NCBI RefSeq assembly: GCF_030272615.1
Contig: NC_081412.1
Coordinates: 697,676,156-697,740,155 of the forward strand
Direction: 5' to 3'
Source of the DNA: Cryptomeria japonica
Lineage: Eukaryota; Streptophyta; Pinopsida; Cupressales; Cupressaceae
DNA length: 64,000 nt
In this document: positions 35,715-47,795 of the stretch, one piece after another
Numbering within the stretch: the stretch's first letter is position 1
How the letters are laid out: every line of letters begins with the position of its first letter
Notes under the pieces: model-generated
The model's input: only the letters and a program-made list of their open reading frames with translations
What the model was told of the DNA's origin: nothing
The model's database searches: none
Translations under genes and position numbers: made by a program

Positions 35715-36495
35715 TATTTGCCCTAGGATCAAATTGGTTATTGGGCAGTCAAAATAGTGATCAATGTTCCTGAGGCCATTCTGTTAATAGGAATTCCTTT
35801 GGTATAGTTATTACACGGGAGTGCTGGTGTGGGTCAATCTACCTTGACCCATTTTTATAATTTACACACTTTCATATTACCCCTTCTTACTGTTGTATTT
35901 ATGTTAATGCACTTTCTAATGATCCACAAGCAAGGTATTTTAGGTTCTTTATAAAAAGGAAATATACATTTTGAATTAGTATTCAAAGCCTATTATTATT
36001 ACAATATATCATTTTTGTGAAAAGCATATTTCTCGGATTTCTCCTTTCAATTATTAAGTATTATTTATTTAATAAAAAAGAATTGTTTAGTAGATAATCA
36101 TCTTAGATGGAGAAAATGGATTATGGGAGGGTGTGACTTGAACTTTTGGTTAGACCATGAAGAAAAATTTTAGGATCTGCCATATAGAGATTCAGATCGA
36201 AATGTGTCTTTGTCCCAATTTTCTTTCCAAAAATAGGAAGTTTAGAACTTGGGAAAAAGGAAAACACTTTGTTGTCTTCCAAGAGAGTTATTTCTATGAT
36301 CGAATATGAATTAGGCTTTGTGAGATCCAGGTAATCATAATAAAATTACTAAGTAAAATTTATTACTTAAATTATCCTTTCCTAAATTCATAGTATGAAA
36401 ATGCATGCATTTCCCTTGCATTTAAATAGGGTAAACTATTAGAGTAAAAGAAGGGGTCTAAAGAAGGAAAAAAGATAAATCAGTAACAAGTCAAT

Positions 36496-36499
<4 letters not shown>
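35715..36499. other. Flanking AT-rich DNA, no gene seen
   Basis: There is no convincing ORF or repeat. This is the sequence outside the retroelement's 3' LTR. Confidence 0.5.
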
Positions 36500-36557
<58 letters not shown>

Positions 36558-36593
36558 ATACATGTATTTATACATACATACATACATACATAC

Positions 36594-36624
<31 letters not shown>

Positions 36625-36669
36625 CGTATATACATACAAACATACATATACATATATATGTATATGCAT
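36500..36669. repeat. (CA)n and (TACA)n/(TGTA)n compound microsatellite
   Basis: About 26 CA units (36500-36552) are followed by TACA repeats, then TGTA repeats that form an inverted pair with them (about 36570-36625), and ATATAC-rich sequence. Reading frames give Cys-Val or Tyr-Ile-His repeats only. Confidence 0.95.
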
Positions 36670-37412
36670 GAAACATCCCAATTAAAAATAAATTAATATT
36701 AGTCATTAGCTTGTTATCCTTATGATATTTTTGATAAATTAAGCACAAATTTAGAGCAAGGGCCTTATATCCAACCCATATTTCTAAATCCAATTGCTTG
36801 TAAGTAACCCATATCCTCTCGACCCTATGAAGATCCCTCATCTGGCTCGAGACACCCCAACATATCTTATCTATCCATCGAAAGGATTAATCCACATTCT
36901 CAACCCACCAAATCCAAATCATCTTTTTAGGATTTACTTTGAGGACTACTAGAAAATGAACAATATCAAGCTACAAATCATAAGTCTAATGAGTTTTTTT
37001 TTCCAAATCCTATCTAAGAGTCATATGGTACCATTCCTATTCACAAATTTGCACCATGATAAATATAAATTGCAAGCCTATTTTACATGAGAAAGTAAAG
37101 CCTATTATACATGAGAAAGTAAAGCCTAAAATATCATGCCCCTTATCAAACATAATCATGCAATCTTATGTCTATCCAACCTATCAATGCATCTCTTAGT
37201 CATATACGTCCAAATTCAAAAGCTATCATGTAAATCAATGCTCACTAAGCTTATCCAAGAGTCTCTTATCCTTCGCTTAAATCAAAATCCATTACACAAC
37301 CATGTTATCAATGATCCAAAGCCTATCAAGACTATAAATGGAACTTCCATGTTCATCCTTAATTGGGAGCTATGTCAAGAAACAAATCCTAATCATGTTC
37401 AATAATTCTCTT
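36670..37412. other. AT-rich DNA, no gene seen
   Basis: Short open frames exist but show no recognisable domain or codon pattern. Confidence 0.4.
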
Positions 37413-37589
37413 TGTGAGATTTAGCTAGGAATATCATGCAAAATAGAATGACTAAAGAGGAAAAATGCAAGAGAACATGAAAAGTGTATGGAGTGATGTT
37501 AGGATAAATATATTTCCTATCCCCATAGCTAACTTTCTACATAAGCAAGCCACTGAAGCATAATACATAAGAATTATTATACACCAACA
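37413..37589 (-). repeat. Short 3' LTR of copia-like element
   Basis: About 177 bp run from TGTTGGTGTATAATAATTC to CTAAATCTCACA on the minus strand. The first 60 bases at its CA end match the sequence at 41053-41110. The other copy diverges beyond that, so LTR status is moderate. Confidence 0.5.
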
Positions 37590-38446
37590 CCCCACCTTAA
37601 GTACAACTTAGGAGAGGTGAAAGAATGGGTCCCAATATAAAATCTTAATAAGGTACCCAAGTATAATACACTTGATAAAGAAGAGGAGAAAAACCTATGA
37701 GAAAAATCCCCCCTAAACAAGGGAAAACATGCTCTCTAATGTATAAGAAGTATGAAAACCCATGTGAGAAATTTAAATCCTTCCCATAAGAGAGAAGAAG
37801 TGAGACTATGCCACCCACCTCAATGTAGAATCTCCTATAGTGATGAGAGATGCCCAAAAATGAATGTTAAAGATGATCTAAGCCTAATGAACAACATTCC
37901 TCCCCTTAGGAAGAAATAGAACCACATAAGTTTGCAATTTTTCTTTCCATTCCAAGTATAGGAACACGAGAAAAGAAAAAATAAGATGTATGATACATCC
38001 TTTGAAGATGTCTCCTCCAAATGCTACTCAAGGATCTCTAAGACAATGCAAATATATGCAAAATACTAATATGATGAATCAAGTACTATAGAAGATTCAA
38101 GTACAATAGCCATGATGTATGGTGCTTTCCATATAAGAGACAATTAGACCAATAAAAATCTATTAATATCATAAAAAAAATGTAGGAAAGTAAAGAACAT
38201 GATGGTTTGAATGTACCCTCAAACCATCTAAAGAAGAAGAATAAACTTCATAGAATATTAGATCATAAAAAGAGAATATGAATAACCACACTAGTTTCCT
38301 ATAATTAAACAATGTAGGAATCTATGATAAAAGATTAACTTTCTAGTAGAAATGTGTCCCAATGAGTAGTATTCAGAAGACAACAAATAGTTTACTATGC
38401 CAAGCCATTGAAAGATATTGAAGATGAAACTCTCAACTCGAAAGTA

Positions 38447-38818
38447 TCAACAAGAGTTGTTGGTGTTTCCTGAATTATAGATGCAATAATGTAGAGGAGA
38501 TTGAGTATCCTTCACTGTAGATGCAACAATATGTGAAGGAGATGAAAAATCCTCAATTGTAGATGCAACACTATGTGGAAGATCAATGCATGTCAATTGG
38601 TCAATACCCGAGGACATGTCCACACAAGTTGGGGTAGTAGGTGTCTCAACATTATCAAAGGGAAGATCACAATTTGATGAAGATTCAAAGTCTCCATGTA
38701 AATTTTTGATGATGGTCCAAATAGTGAAAGGGCACTCGGTGTTCTCTATGTGGTAAAAATATCCCCCATAAATTGTAATACCTATTAATCCACTGACCTT
38801 GTCATTTTTGTTGAACAA
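38447..38818 (-). pseudogene. Copia gag-like remnant, copy 1
   Basis: The frame of 123 codons starts NKNDKVSGLIGITIYGGYF and includes ENTECPFTIWTIIKNLHGDF. This pattern (single-step turnover, a T/S-x-x-x-x-W segment and LxGDF) resembles the N-terminal gag of copia elements. The remainder is Ser/Thr-rich repeats of VASTVKD and SPSHIVAST type. A second copy lies at 41883-42287. Confidence 0.45.
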
Positions 38819-39979
38819 TTTATTCTCCTAATATTATTCATGTGTTTCAAGAACGAGTCCATGAAGATCAAGTATTAGACCACACTCATAGCACTAATTC
38901 GATATTTTCTAAGCCAAATAGTTATCTAAAGTTAGCTAGACAACAAAAATATGAAAACCAGATTTTGACATGATGTACCCACCAAAGTGGAAATTTATCT
39001 AGATTCATAATTAGATGTATAATCCACATATCATCTTAGTTAATCTCAAACTTAAAAAATAGAAGAAAGTGTGGAAGAATACAAGATACAACTCAAAGGA
39101 CATCCCCTTTGATTTCACAATAGAAACCCCCCACAATTTTGCACTTCATAATTTTTAGGGCATTACAAATTTTACAAAATGCTTTTTCAAATAATGACTA
39201 CATATTTTCTCTTACAAATTTGTGGGAATGAGAAAAGTTAATGAGGATGAGTTAGTGTTGATCCTCGTGCCATTAAATTTAATGACTTGCAACAAGTCAA
39301 GGCATAAACAACAAATACAAATACAAATTCAGAAGTCAAAGTGCAAATAGAAGGCAAATGAAAGCAATGCAAACTTGATTTTGAAATTCAAACTATTCCT
39401 GCTCGAATGCTTGGCCACCCATTTGTAAACTATTGGTCACCCATTTCCAAACAACATTTACCCTTCATGGAGTCATGCCTAAATCACCTCTAAAATCACT
39501 ATTGAAAAACTAAGTCACTGGTTAAAAGGAAAGGCAAATGGAAATCTTACACTAGTTGATTCAGATTTCAAATGACAGAAAAATTTAGATGCCAAGCTAT
39601 AAGTTGATGATATAAATGCAAAATCTAGAAAAAGAGGCAAATCCAACTGTAGATCACTAGATTTAAATGCCAAAACTACCAAATGGAGGTAAAATCTACT
39701 TCACTATTGATAAGGAGAGAGAATGGTCCATAGTAAGGTCAAACTATAGATCTAAGATGCCAAAATGGCTGCCAATAATGCAGGTCAAAATTTGCTACAA
39801 ATATTGAGTTTACTAAAAATTTAAATTTCTTTCTTTTCTACTTTTTTCTTCATGCCAATATGGGTTTGCTTTGAATTTATGTAAATGCAAATACTGAAAT
39901 TGAATTTCCTTGCCATCTTTACCAAACATCATGTCACGAAAACCAAAATAATGAGCAACACTGTATGGGAAGCGATCAA

Positions 39980-40130
39980 AGCTATTCTGGTTCCAAAACA
40001 AACCTTTCGTACAACGTGATAGCAACATGTTAGTCAATCACAACCATTTATTGCAAAATTGATGGTGTAAAATGCGTGACTAACATGTGTGTTAGTCAAT
40101 CCATACTGCCGTTTTGGAGCCAGAATAGAC
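39980..40130. repeat. Imperfect foldback (inverted repeat), about 150 bp
   Basis: CTATTCTGGTTCCAAAAC at 39982 pairs with the reverse complement of GTTTTGGAGCCAGAATAG near 40112. AACATGTTAGTCA near 40025 pairs with TGACTAACATGT near 40078. The arms have unpaired stretches between them. It could be a small foldback element; no terminal duplication was recognised. Confidence 0.45.
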
Positions 40131-41036
40131 GCGCCTGAAGCATGAGAAGCGGCTGATCTTCACCCAGAACAGTATTTTATCTGGTTTTTAAAATTTGTAA
40201 AACATAATAGATTTTTGCGAGATTTTGAGGAGTGAAATCTTCATACTCTATATTTACATTAATGTTAAACCATAAAAATCTGATGAAAAACACTGTATTT
40301 TGCACACGAAAGATTTTTTGGAATGCCATTTTATGTGGAGATTAGCCTATACCATATGCAATGTACAACCCAATGAAATCTTAAAAGTATTGCAGGTTAA
40401 CACCAATAGATGATTGATTGTAAGATCAATGCCTCGAAGAGAGAAAAATGTGAAGTTGCAGGTTAACAACAAATAAAATTAGATTGATGAGGTAGATTCA
40501 TCATAAATCAACAAATAGAGATCATTGTAAGAAGTTTGAATAGATTTGCAAAATTTTTAATAGATTTACAAAATTTTAGGTCGATTTCCAGGTTACAAGG
40601 CGAAACAAGGTTAGTTTGAGAACTTAAATATTTCCAAATTTGGCACAAATATTTTAAAATGTTGCAAGTTCATGCAAAAAAAGTGGAAATGTCACCAAAT
40701 ATTTCCTCATCAAATAGCAAAGTTCTTTTAATATTTGAAAAAAACTACAAATATTGTTAAATATTGACAAATTTCTTCAACTTTTCAACAAGTTTTCTAA
40801 AAATTTCAATGGAACTGTGAATATATAAAATATTTGTTACAAATGTAAGATAATTTATAAATATTGAATATATTTCATTAAATATTAAACAAATTCCAAA
40901 AAATCTTTATAAATTTATGTTAAATCTATATAAATCGATTCAAATTTTCCAACTTCAAACTCTAATTTGCAATCTTAACTTCAAATCTTCATGCTAAAAT
41001 TGCTTTATAAAAAAATCGTGTTGCCCTTTGTACTAG
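40131..41036. other. AT-rich interior of copia remnant, no gene seen
   Basis: Repeated AAATATT and AATATTT words occur. There is no coding signal. Confidence 0.4.
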
Positions 41037-41110
41037 CATGGCTCTGATATCTTGTGAGATTTAGCTAGAAATGTTAGGAAAAATAGAAGAAAAAAAGGAA
41101 AAATTGCAAG

Positions 41111-41864
41111 ATCAAATTATTCAAGAGAAATCTATCCAAGTTACTCCCATTTATGATCATGATCCTTGCTATGATCAAACCCCCTCATTCAAATTTATGT
41201 TATCCACACTCAAGAGATCTAAACAATTCTATACATCATCCAAAAACATCTACCTCTTGTAATGAGACACTTGGTCCACAACAAAGCATTGAACATCAAA
41301 TAAATATGTTAATATCACACAAGTTTCTATTGATTAGAATGGTCTTCATAACATTAAACATATCAAACAAGAGGATAATAAATTCACGATGGATAGTATC
41401 AAATATTTATATTATCATGATACAAATGTACATGAAAAAAAAGTATTGACATCTTCTTATCAAACACGATCAACTACTTTTATAAGTCATAATTTCTTAT
41501 AGATGGGACAATAATAACTTCTAATTACCCTCAAGAGAAAACTTGTGGTCTAGCATCATTATTTGAAAATAAATATCCTATTGAACAAATAGTATATGTA
41601 AACACATGAATTATCAAAGAAAGGATTAGGTTTTCATGAGCAAGGTATTAAAGAGCCTATCCTAATCTACATTAGCTATTGTCAAGGAAGTAGATACAAG
41701 CATTGTACCAAACAATCTAATAATGTTAGTGCTAGTTAAATGACTATTGAGGTAACTTCTTTTAATATGAGCATTGAAATAGGGATCATTCATTTTCTAG
41801 AATAAACTTAATTCCAATAACCATTCCACTTCCACCATTCCTAGCAATAAATTTTATCCTCCAC
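41111..41864. other. AT-rich DNA, no supported gene
   Basis: Two overlapping short plus-strand frames near 41071-41449 have no recognisable domain. Nothing else was seen. Confidence 0.4.
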
Positions 41865-43250
41865 ATCTTCAACTTGAAAGTATCAACAAGAGTTGTATGT
41901 GGTGTCCAAAAATGGAGTATCATCAAATGTAGATGCAACAATATGTGAAGGAGATGGAAAATTCTTAACTGTAGATGTAAAACTATGTGGAGGATCAATG
42001 TATGTCAATTGGTCATTGCCTGAGGATGTGTATACATAAGATGTGGTAGTAGGTGCCTCAGTAATCCAGGGGAAGATTGTGCAATTTGATAAAGCTTCAA
42101 AGTCTCCATGCAAATGTTGGATGGTGGTCCAAATAGTGAAAGGGCACTTGGTGTGCTCAATGTAATGAAAATATCTCTCATAAACTATAATACCTATTAG
42201 TTTGTAGACCTTATTATTTTTGTTGAGCCATTTATTCTCTTGAAATTCTTCATGTGGTTCAAGAATGAGTCTATGGACATCTAGCAATAGACCACACTCA
42301 TGTCGCTAATTCAATAACCCTTGTTTCCAGGACAAATAGTTCTCTAAAGTTAGTTACACAATAGAAAGATGAAAATTAGATTTTGACATGATGTATCCCC
42401 AAAGCAGAAACTTATCTAAGTTCATAATTAGATGAATAATCCACATATCATCTCAATTAATCTCAAACTTAAAAAATTAGAAGAAAGTGTGGAAGAATAC
42501 AAGATACAACTCAAAAGACACCCCCTTGATTAAATAATTGAAACCAGTGCATTAAAATATTAAAAAAACGTATTTCCTCTACTAAATTTGACAGAATGGG
42601 AGGAGGAAATGAAGATGAGTTAGTGCTGATCATTATGCCATTAAATTTGACAAGTTGCAACAAGTCTAGTCACAAACAACAGATACAAATGCAAATTTAG
42701 AAGTCAAAGATCAAATAGAAGGCAAATGAACACAATACAAATTTGAATTTGTAATTCAAAGTATTCCCACTCAAATTCTTGGCCACCCAATTGTAAACTA
42801 TTGGTCACCCATTTTCAAACAATACTTTCCCTTCATGAAGTCGTGCCAAAATCACCTCTAATATCACTGGTAATAAAAAAAGTCAGTGGTTTAAAGGAAC
42901 GGCAAATGCAAATCTTACAGTAGTCGATTCAGATTTCAAATGACAGGAAAATTTAGATACTGAGCTGTAAGTTGATAATACAAATGCAAAATCCAACAAA
43001 AGAGGAAAATGCAACAACTACCAAATGGAGGTAAAATGGGATATGAGGCTGATGTGAACATAAAAAAGTTTAGATCACCAGGTTTAAATGCCACAACTAC
43101 CAAATGGAGGTAAAATCTGCTTCACTATTGACGTGAAGACCAACAAGGTTGACTGGAGAGAGAATGAACCTAAATCAAGAATTAGAGATCATTTGTCAGG
43201 AATTTTAAATAGATTTACAATATTTTAGGCCAATTTCCATGTTACCATTG
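41865..43250 (-). repeat. Second, truncated copy of the copia-like interior
   Basis: This duplicates 38430 to about 39760 plus a piece near 40510-40610. Shared strings include GAAAGTATCAACAAGAGTTG at the left and CAAATGGAGGTAAAATCT. It contains gag-like copy 2 (minus, 42287-41883), whose start DVHRLILEPHEEFQENKWLN extends further than copy 1. The copy lacks both LTRs. Confidence 0.75.
41883..42287 (-). pseudogene. Copia gag-like remnant, copy 2
   Basis: The frame of 134 codons resembles copy 1 over most of its length: KVYKLIGIIVYERYFHYIEH, then CPFTIWTTIQHLHGDFEALS. It adds an N-terminal segment missing from the open part of copy 1. The C-terminal half is Ser/Thr/Pro-rich. No zinc knuckle was seen. 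Confidence 0.45.
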
Positions 43251-44089
43251 ACGTTACATAGGAAAGGAGATCTCAAACCCCAAGCAAGCAAAACAAACCC
43301 CACACCAGAAGGTGAAGCGAAGGCCTCTGATTCAGTACTCTCCTTAGAAACGCATCCTTCAGTTGTAGGAGGCGCACCTATGAAATACTTCAGAATAATA
43401 TCATTTTTACTGAATAGTGAAAACTATACTTACATATGAATCTCCAACTAAAATAAAATGATATATTAAATGATGAAAACAATTAAATAAATATAAAATG
43501 CCAATATAAGTTTCGAATTAACTTAACTAAGATTATAATGAAAATTTAGATGGGTATATAAAGACAACAATCCATCCTATCAAAAGATAGAAGTTTAACA
43601 CCTACTAACACATGAAACAACTAGATCTCGGAACATTCACCACCTAATATTTATTAAAATATATTATGGGCTATCTTCTTTCTCCTAAGTTTCTCATCTT
43701 AAAATTACCTCCACTCCTTATCTCTTTTTAGATTATTCTTCACAATGATTCTTTCCTCTTAACAATATACATTATAATGCTACCTCTTTTAGATACTATA
43801 TCAACATGATTAAAGGGCATGTTAAATCAAGACAATTATCCATTATCATTTAATGACAACAAGCTAAGTACAACTATTTATAATTTTTTTGATTAAGATA
43901 AACGGGTTTTACAGGGACCCGAAACCCAAATCCATACAGAAAATTAAAAGATTAAAACTGTAACGAATCGGTCCAAAAAGAACAACTAAACAACAAATAA
44001 GAAAAAACTAAATCAGAAGATGCATGAGCTCAAAGTTCTTCTGTATCATGTATGAAATGAAAATCCATTGAAAAAAATATTGGGTGTTA
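43251..44089. other. AT-rich DNA, no gene seen
   Basis: No coding or repeat structure is clear. A GC-richer patch, GGGTTTTACAGGGACCCGAA near 43905, is of unknown origin. Confidence 0.4.
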
Positions 44090-44890
44090 CACATGGAAAC
44101 TAAATGACATATTTGCAGAAATGGCCCAAAAGAATTTTGACATATTTGTCTAGACTAAAGTTATTAATCAAAGCTGGGGAAACTTGTTGAGATGTTTGTT
44201 TAGTGACAAGCCTAAGTAGTGGTATTTGATAATACCACAAGATAAATTTGCATATAATGACCTAGTCAACAAAAGTATAGTTAAGACTCCATTTCAATTT
44301 TTTTATGGTTATATTTCAAGGGGTATTTCAAATTTAAGGGAGCTTGAAAATTTTGAGAGTCATAAGAGAAGTGTTAAAGGTGAAGAATTTTCCAAACACG
44401 TGCAAGATTTGCACTAACAAGTAAGGAAAAGACTTAGCACGAGCAATCAATAGATTAAAGAGAAACGGTATTTGAAGACGGGGGAAATTAATTTTAAGTG
44501 GAAGATACATGGTTTTGCCACATCTACAAAATTAATGATTTCTAAGCCATGACTATAACAGCTTTAAGAAAAAGAATATTGGACTGTTCAAAATTATCAA
44601 GAAGGTTTCACCAAATTTTTATGAGTTGGAGCTAACTATAGGTTTGAACATCCTTCCAAATTTTAATGTTTTGGATTTACGCACTTGCTATGAAGGAGAG
44701 ACATTGCAATAGAAAGAGAAAGGGGAAACACCACCAAAACAATGGACTGAACAACTACTCAAGAGAGATCAATAGGATGTTGAATGCCTTTTGGATTCTA
44801 GAGCAGTTGACAAGACTAGAGACAAAGAAAATAGTGATATTTGGTGAAATGGAAAAATAGAACAATGGAGGATTCCACTTGGTGAAGACC
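44090..44890 (+). pseudogene. Chromovirus integrase end and chromodomain remnant
   Basis: Pieces in order match the C-terminal integrase of Ty3/gypsy chromoviruses. KFAYNDLVNKSIVKTPFQFF near 44245 fits the FAYN...TPF motif. EFSKHVQDLH near 44385 is followed by QVRKRLSTSNQ. Near 44600 KKVSPNFYELEL, then NILPNFNVLDL, fits the GPF/Y-region end. A degraded chromodomain follows near 44785 (LLDSRAV, then NGKIEQWRIPLGED). Chromodomains guide integration to heterochromatin. Frameshifts and stops are numerous, and no RT is present nearby. Confidence 0.75.
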
Positions 44891-45919
44891 AATAAAGATT
44901 GAGTCATTATAGATAGTTTGTAGCAATAGAGTTGATAACCTACAACAATAGGGTCGTTAACTTGTATTAACAATATGTTCTTGCAACAACCAAATTTTCA
45001 CCTATAGCGATGCAATATTTTACTAGTGAGTAGGTGCTCACAAATTTGTGTACTCCAATATTTTTAAGTAGGAGAATCACATATTTTATTCTTTTGTGTG
45101 ATTTCATCTTATTGCATTTTTAAATTTTGTTTTGGCATGTAAGGGTAGTAGCTACCTACACATAAGCTCATTTGTGAACAAAAGCAAGGGATTTTTAAAC
45201 TAAAAAATGGGTTTATGAATATTTATGATGGTTTTTAAAGCATCAAAGAATAAGAAAGGGAAAAAATAAAGTCTAAAACAAGAACAAAGGAATAAGAAGA
45301 GGACATTAGTCAAGGAAAGGAAGGAAGAAACCCCAAAAATAAAGAAGACATCAGCAAGAAATAAAGGAGAATAGTGGAATCTTATATTTTGGTTTGGTAC
45401 TTGGAAGGAATGTAAAGTGTGCATATATGATTGTAAATGACTATGCATTTGAGTTAATGAAATAAAATATCACTCTAAGCACTCTTTCAAAATGCTTTCC
45501 TTCTTGGACTATGCGTGTTTTCGTGAATGATTTTTTTTATGAGTTTGTTCATTTTTAAATGGGTTATTTTATGTGTGTGAACATTTGGTCATTTTATGAT
45601 CTAGTACCATGTGGCCAAATCCTTGAAGCATAGGTTTTTGTTCCTCTGGGACATTAATTTTTTTCGTTCTTGTAGGCTCTTACTATTGTGCATGTACCAT
45701 CATTTTCATTCATATAGCAACATACTATTTATTCAAGTAGCATTTTGTTTGTCTATAACATAGTTTTAATTACCTACAACAAAAAATTTAGACCTCTACA
45801 GAGGTTGTGTGGGTTTTTTTTATAGAAAGACAACCTCTCTTCTCAACTCATTGACTATTTTTTTGTTAAATTTTAGGCACCTATTGTAGGGTGGGTTCTA
45901 TCAACTTTCATATCCCTCT
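44891..45919 (+). other. Likely 3' end of chromovirus remnant, no gene seen
   Basis: Sequence after the chromodomain stretch is AT-rich with no supported ORF. It may include the element's untranslated end and LTR, but no matching LTR was found. Confidence 0.35.
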
Positions 45920-47795
45920 TTAGAGAAAAAAATGAGGGGTTTATTGTTGCATTTCATTACATGTTCTTCCATCAATATATCATTAATATATTTTCATATA
46001 ACCATATCTTTAGACTATGATACGATCACTCAAATTTCTAAAGTAATAATCTTTTGTACTGTCCTCTAACTTAGTTCCATTATTAACATATAAAAAAATT
46101 GAAGGGGATTTATATGGTATCTAAAATTAATTTTCTTAGCATGTTGCAATGGATATCACATGATCAAAGGCCATTTAAAATTGGACCACATTATTTTCAC
46201 TATTGCAAGCAAGTGTCTATTGATTTTCTATCTTAAGTATTATCCTTGTTCAACTACAAGTTGAATATTTCTTGAACCGTTTCCTCTTCTTATCATTCTT
46301 TTAATTGTAAAAAATTAATTCTTGTTTTAAACTCTTACATAATGTTCCTTGGTGGATTTCCTCAATTATATAAGTTTCCAAGATCATCAAATCATTCCAA
46401 TACAATATTTTCAAAGAAGCATTAGCTATATCCTTATCATTTTCACGAGTTAAAGACATAAAATTTTCACTATTCATAATATTAACTTGTATTTTCTAGA
46501 TTTATCTATTTATTTATTTTTCCATCAATAGAATCACATTGCATTATCCATCATGAAGATTAAGATAGAAGAAAAGATAATTTCTATCCATCATTAGGAT
46601 CACAATTATCTTCTCTAGATATCAACATCTTGATGATGGGTCATGGAATGTGAACCAAATTTTTGATAGAAAAATGCACACATATTCAAATCTAGAGACT
46701 TCAAGATAATTTTTATGAGTGCCTAAATAAATTTATTTCATGTTGGTTGTGTGATTTTACTTTGACATGCATTCTCATGGTAGTTCACATTCAAGTCAAG
46801 CAAGGATACAATGTCTTACAAGTTTTTTCATTTTTTGGAATCCCTTTAAATAAATTATCTTTTATGGAATGGTAAGTATAAAAAATAACCTTTATTGATA
46901 GTTCACACATAACACAAGGTTTTGTGTGTCTTTGTTAAAATCAATCATAAATATTGATATTAATCCACTCAAATTCATGATTACTTATAAGATATAGGTC
47001 AAATGTGCAATTGTAGTAATGATCCATTAGATTTTAGATTTCAAATTCGAATTTATGGATAGGCTTGCCCTTTTAAATTAACATTTATGTGCTAATTATA
47101 CAAGAAAAATATGTTGTAACTTATGACCCTTGGAGTTGTATTTAAAACCGTGCCCTAATTCTTTTTAAATGCACCTAGCACCTACAATTGAATCTAATAA
47201 CAACTTGTTGTTTAACATTGAATTCAAAGAACTTATTATTACATTTTTTATTGTATTTTCATCAAGGGAATGCACTACATGCTTGCATGCTACATTTAAC
47301 TATTGTTTAAGTCACTAGCTTGATATGTCCCTATTGTGTAAACTCCAAACCACACACTCAACAAAAAATTCCACATCAAACTTTGATAAACATTCAAGGA
47401 TTAATAGATATTAGATACACACATCTAGATCACATCCATACTTGCACATGTCAAATTTATAGATGTGTGATTGATATCATATTTATAAAAATGTTCCAAA
47501 ATGTTAGACAAATTTTACCAATCTCAAAACATTTATTCAAGCATCATCAAATTTCCTATTATTTATGGATACCTAAAACAACATTTCTATATTAAATTTC
47601 TCCATTTATTTATTTTATTAAATCAATGATTCATCCTTAAGTGTACTTCTATTTTCAAAGTGTAAAAAATTGAACAATAATTATTAAAAAGAAATGTAAC
47701 ATTTAGCCTGATTGCTTTGGATACCACTACGTGCAGTAACTGGTGAGAGAGTTATTTAAAAGAAAAAGAAATGAAAAAAGAGTTGTAATTTCTAT
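45920..47795 (+). repeat. PHT1 upstream flank, copy U1 (no gene attached)
   Basis: About 1.8 kb align with 47796-49570, sharing for example TTAGCCTGATTGCTTTGGAT at both ends. It also aligns more distantly with 54560 onwards and 59580 onwards. U1 ends just upstream of where the PHT1 promoter starts in U2, and is followed directly by U2. So this unit has lost its gene, or the duplication broke there. Confidence 0.85.

Larger units (their letters stand above)
37413..41110 (-). mobile_element. Degenerate Ty1/copia-like element
   Basis: In minus orientation, the right side has an LTR end reading TTTCTAGCTAAATCTCACA (41071-41053), then AG and ATATCAGAGCCATG (41050-41037), close to the initiator-Met tRNA primer site of copia elements (TATCAGAGC). 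A gag-like remnant lies at 38818-38447. At the left, a polypurine tract (CTTAAGGTGGGG, near 37600-37590) precedes a short LTR starting TGTTGG and ending CTCACA at 37413. No reverse transcriptase was found in the 3.4-kb interior, so it is a deletion derivative or non-autonomous. Confidence 0.55.

Noticed and set aside
32380-35719. The 3.3-kb LTR as a solo LTR
   Set aside because: Its flanks GTAAA and TATTT do not match, and a polypurine tract precedes it, so it is better read as a 3' LTR.
36491-36841. Minus-strand frame with Cys-Val repeats
   Set aside because: It is a translation of the CA microsatellite.
39813-40037. Minus-strand frame of 74 codons with a protein-like composition
   Set aside because: No family is recognised and it overlaps one arm of the foldback; it cannot be supported as a gene.
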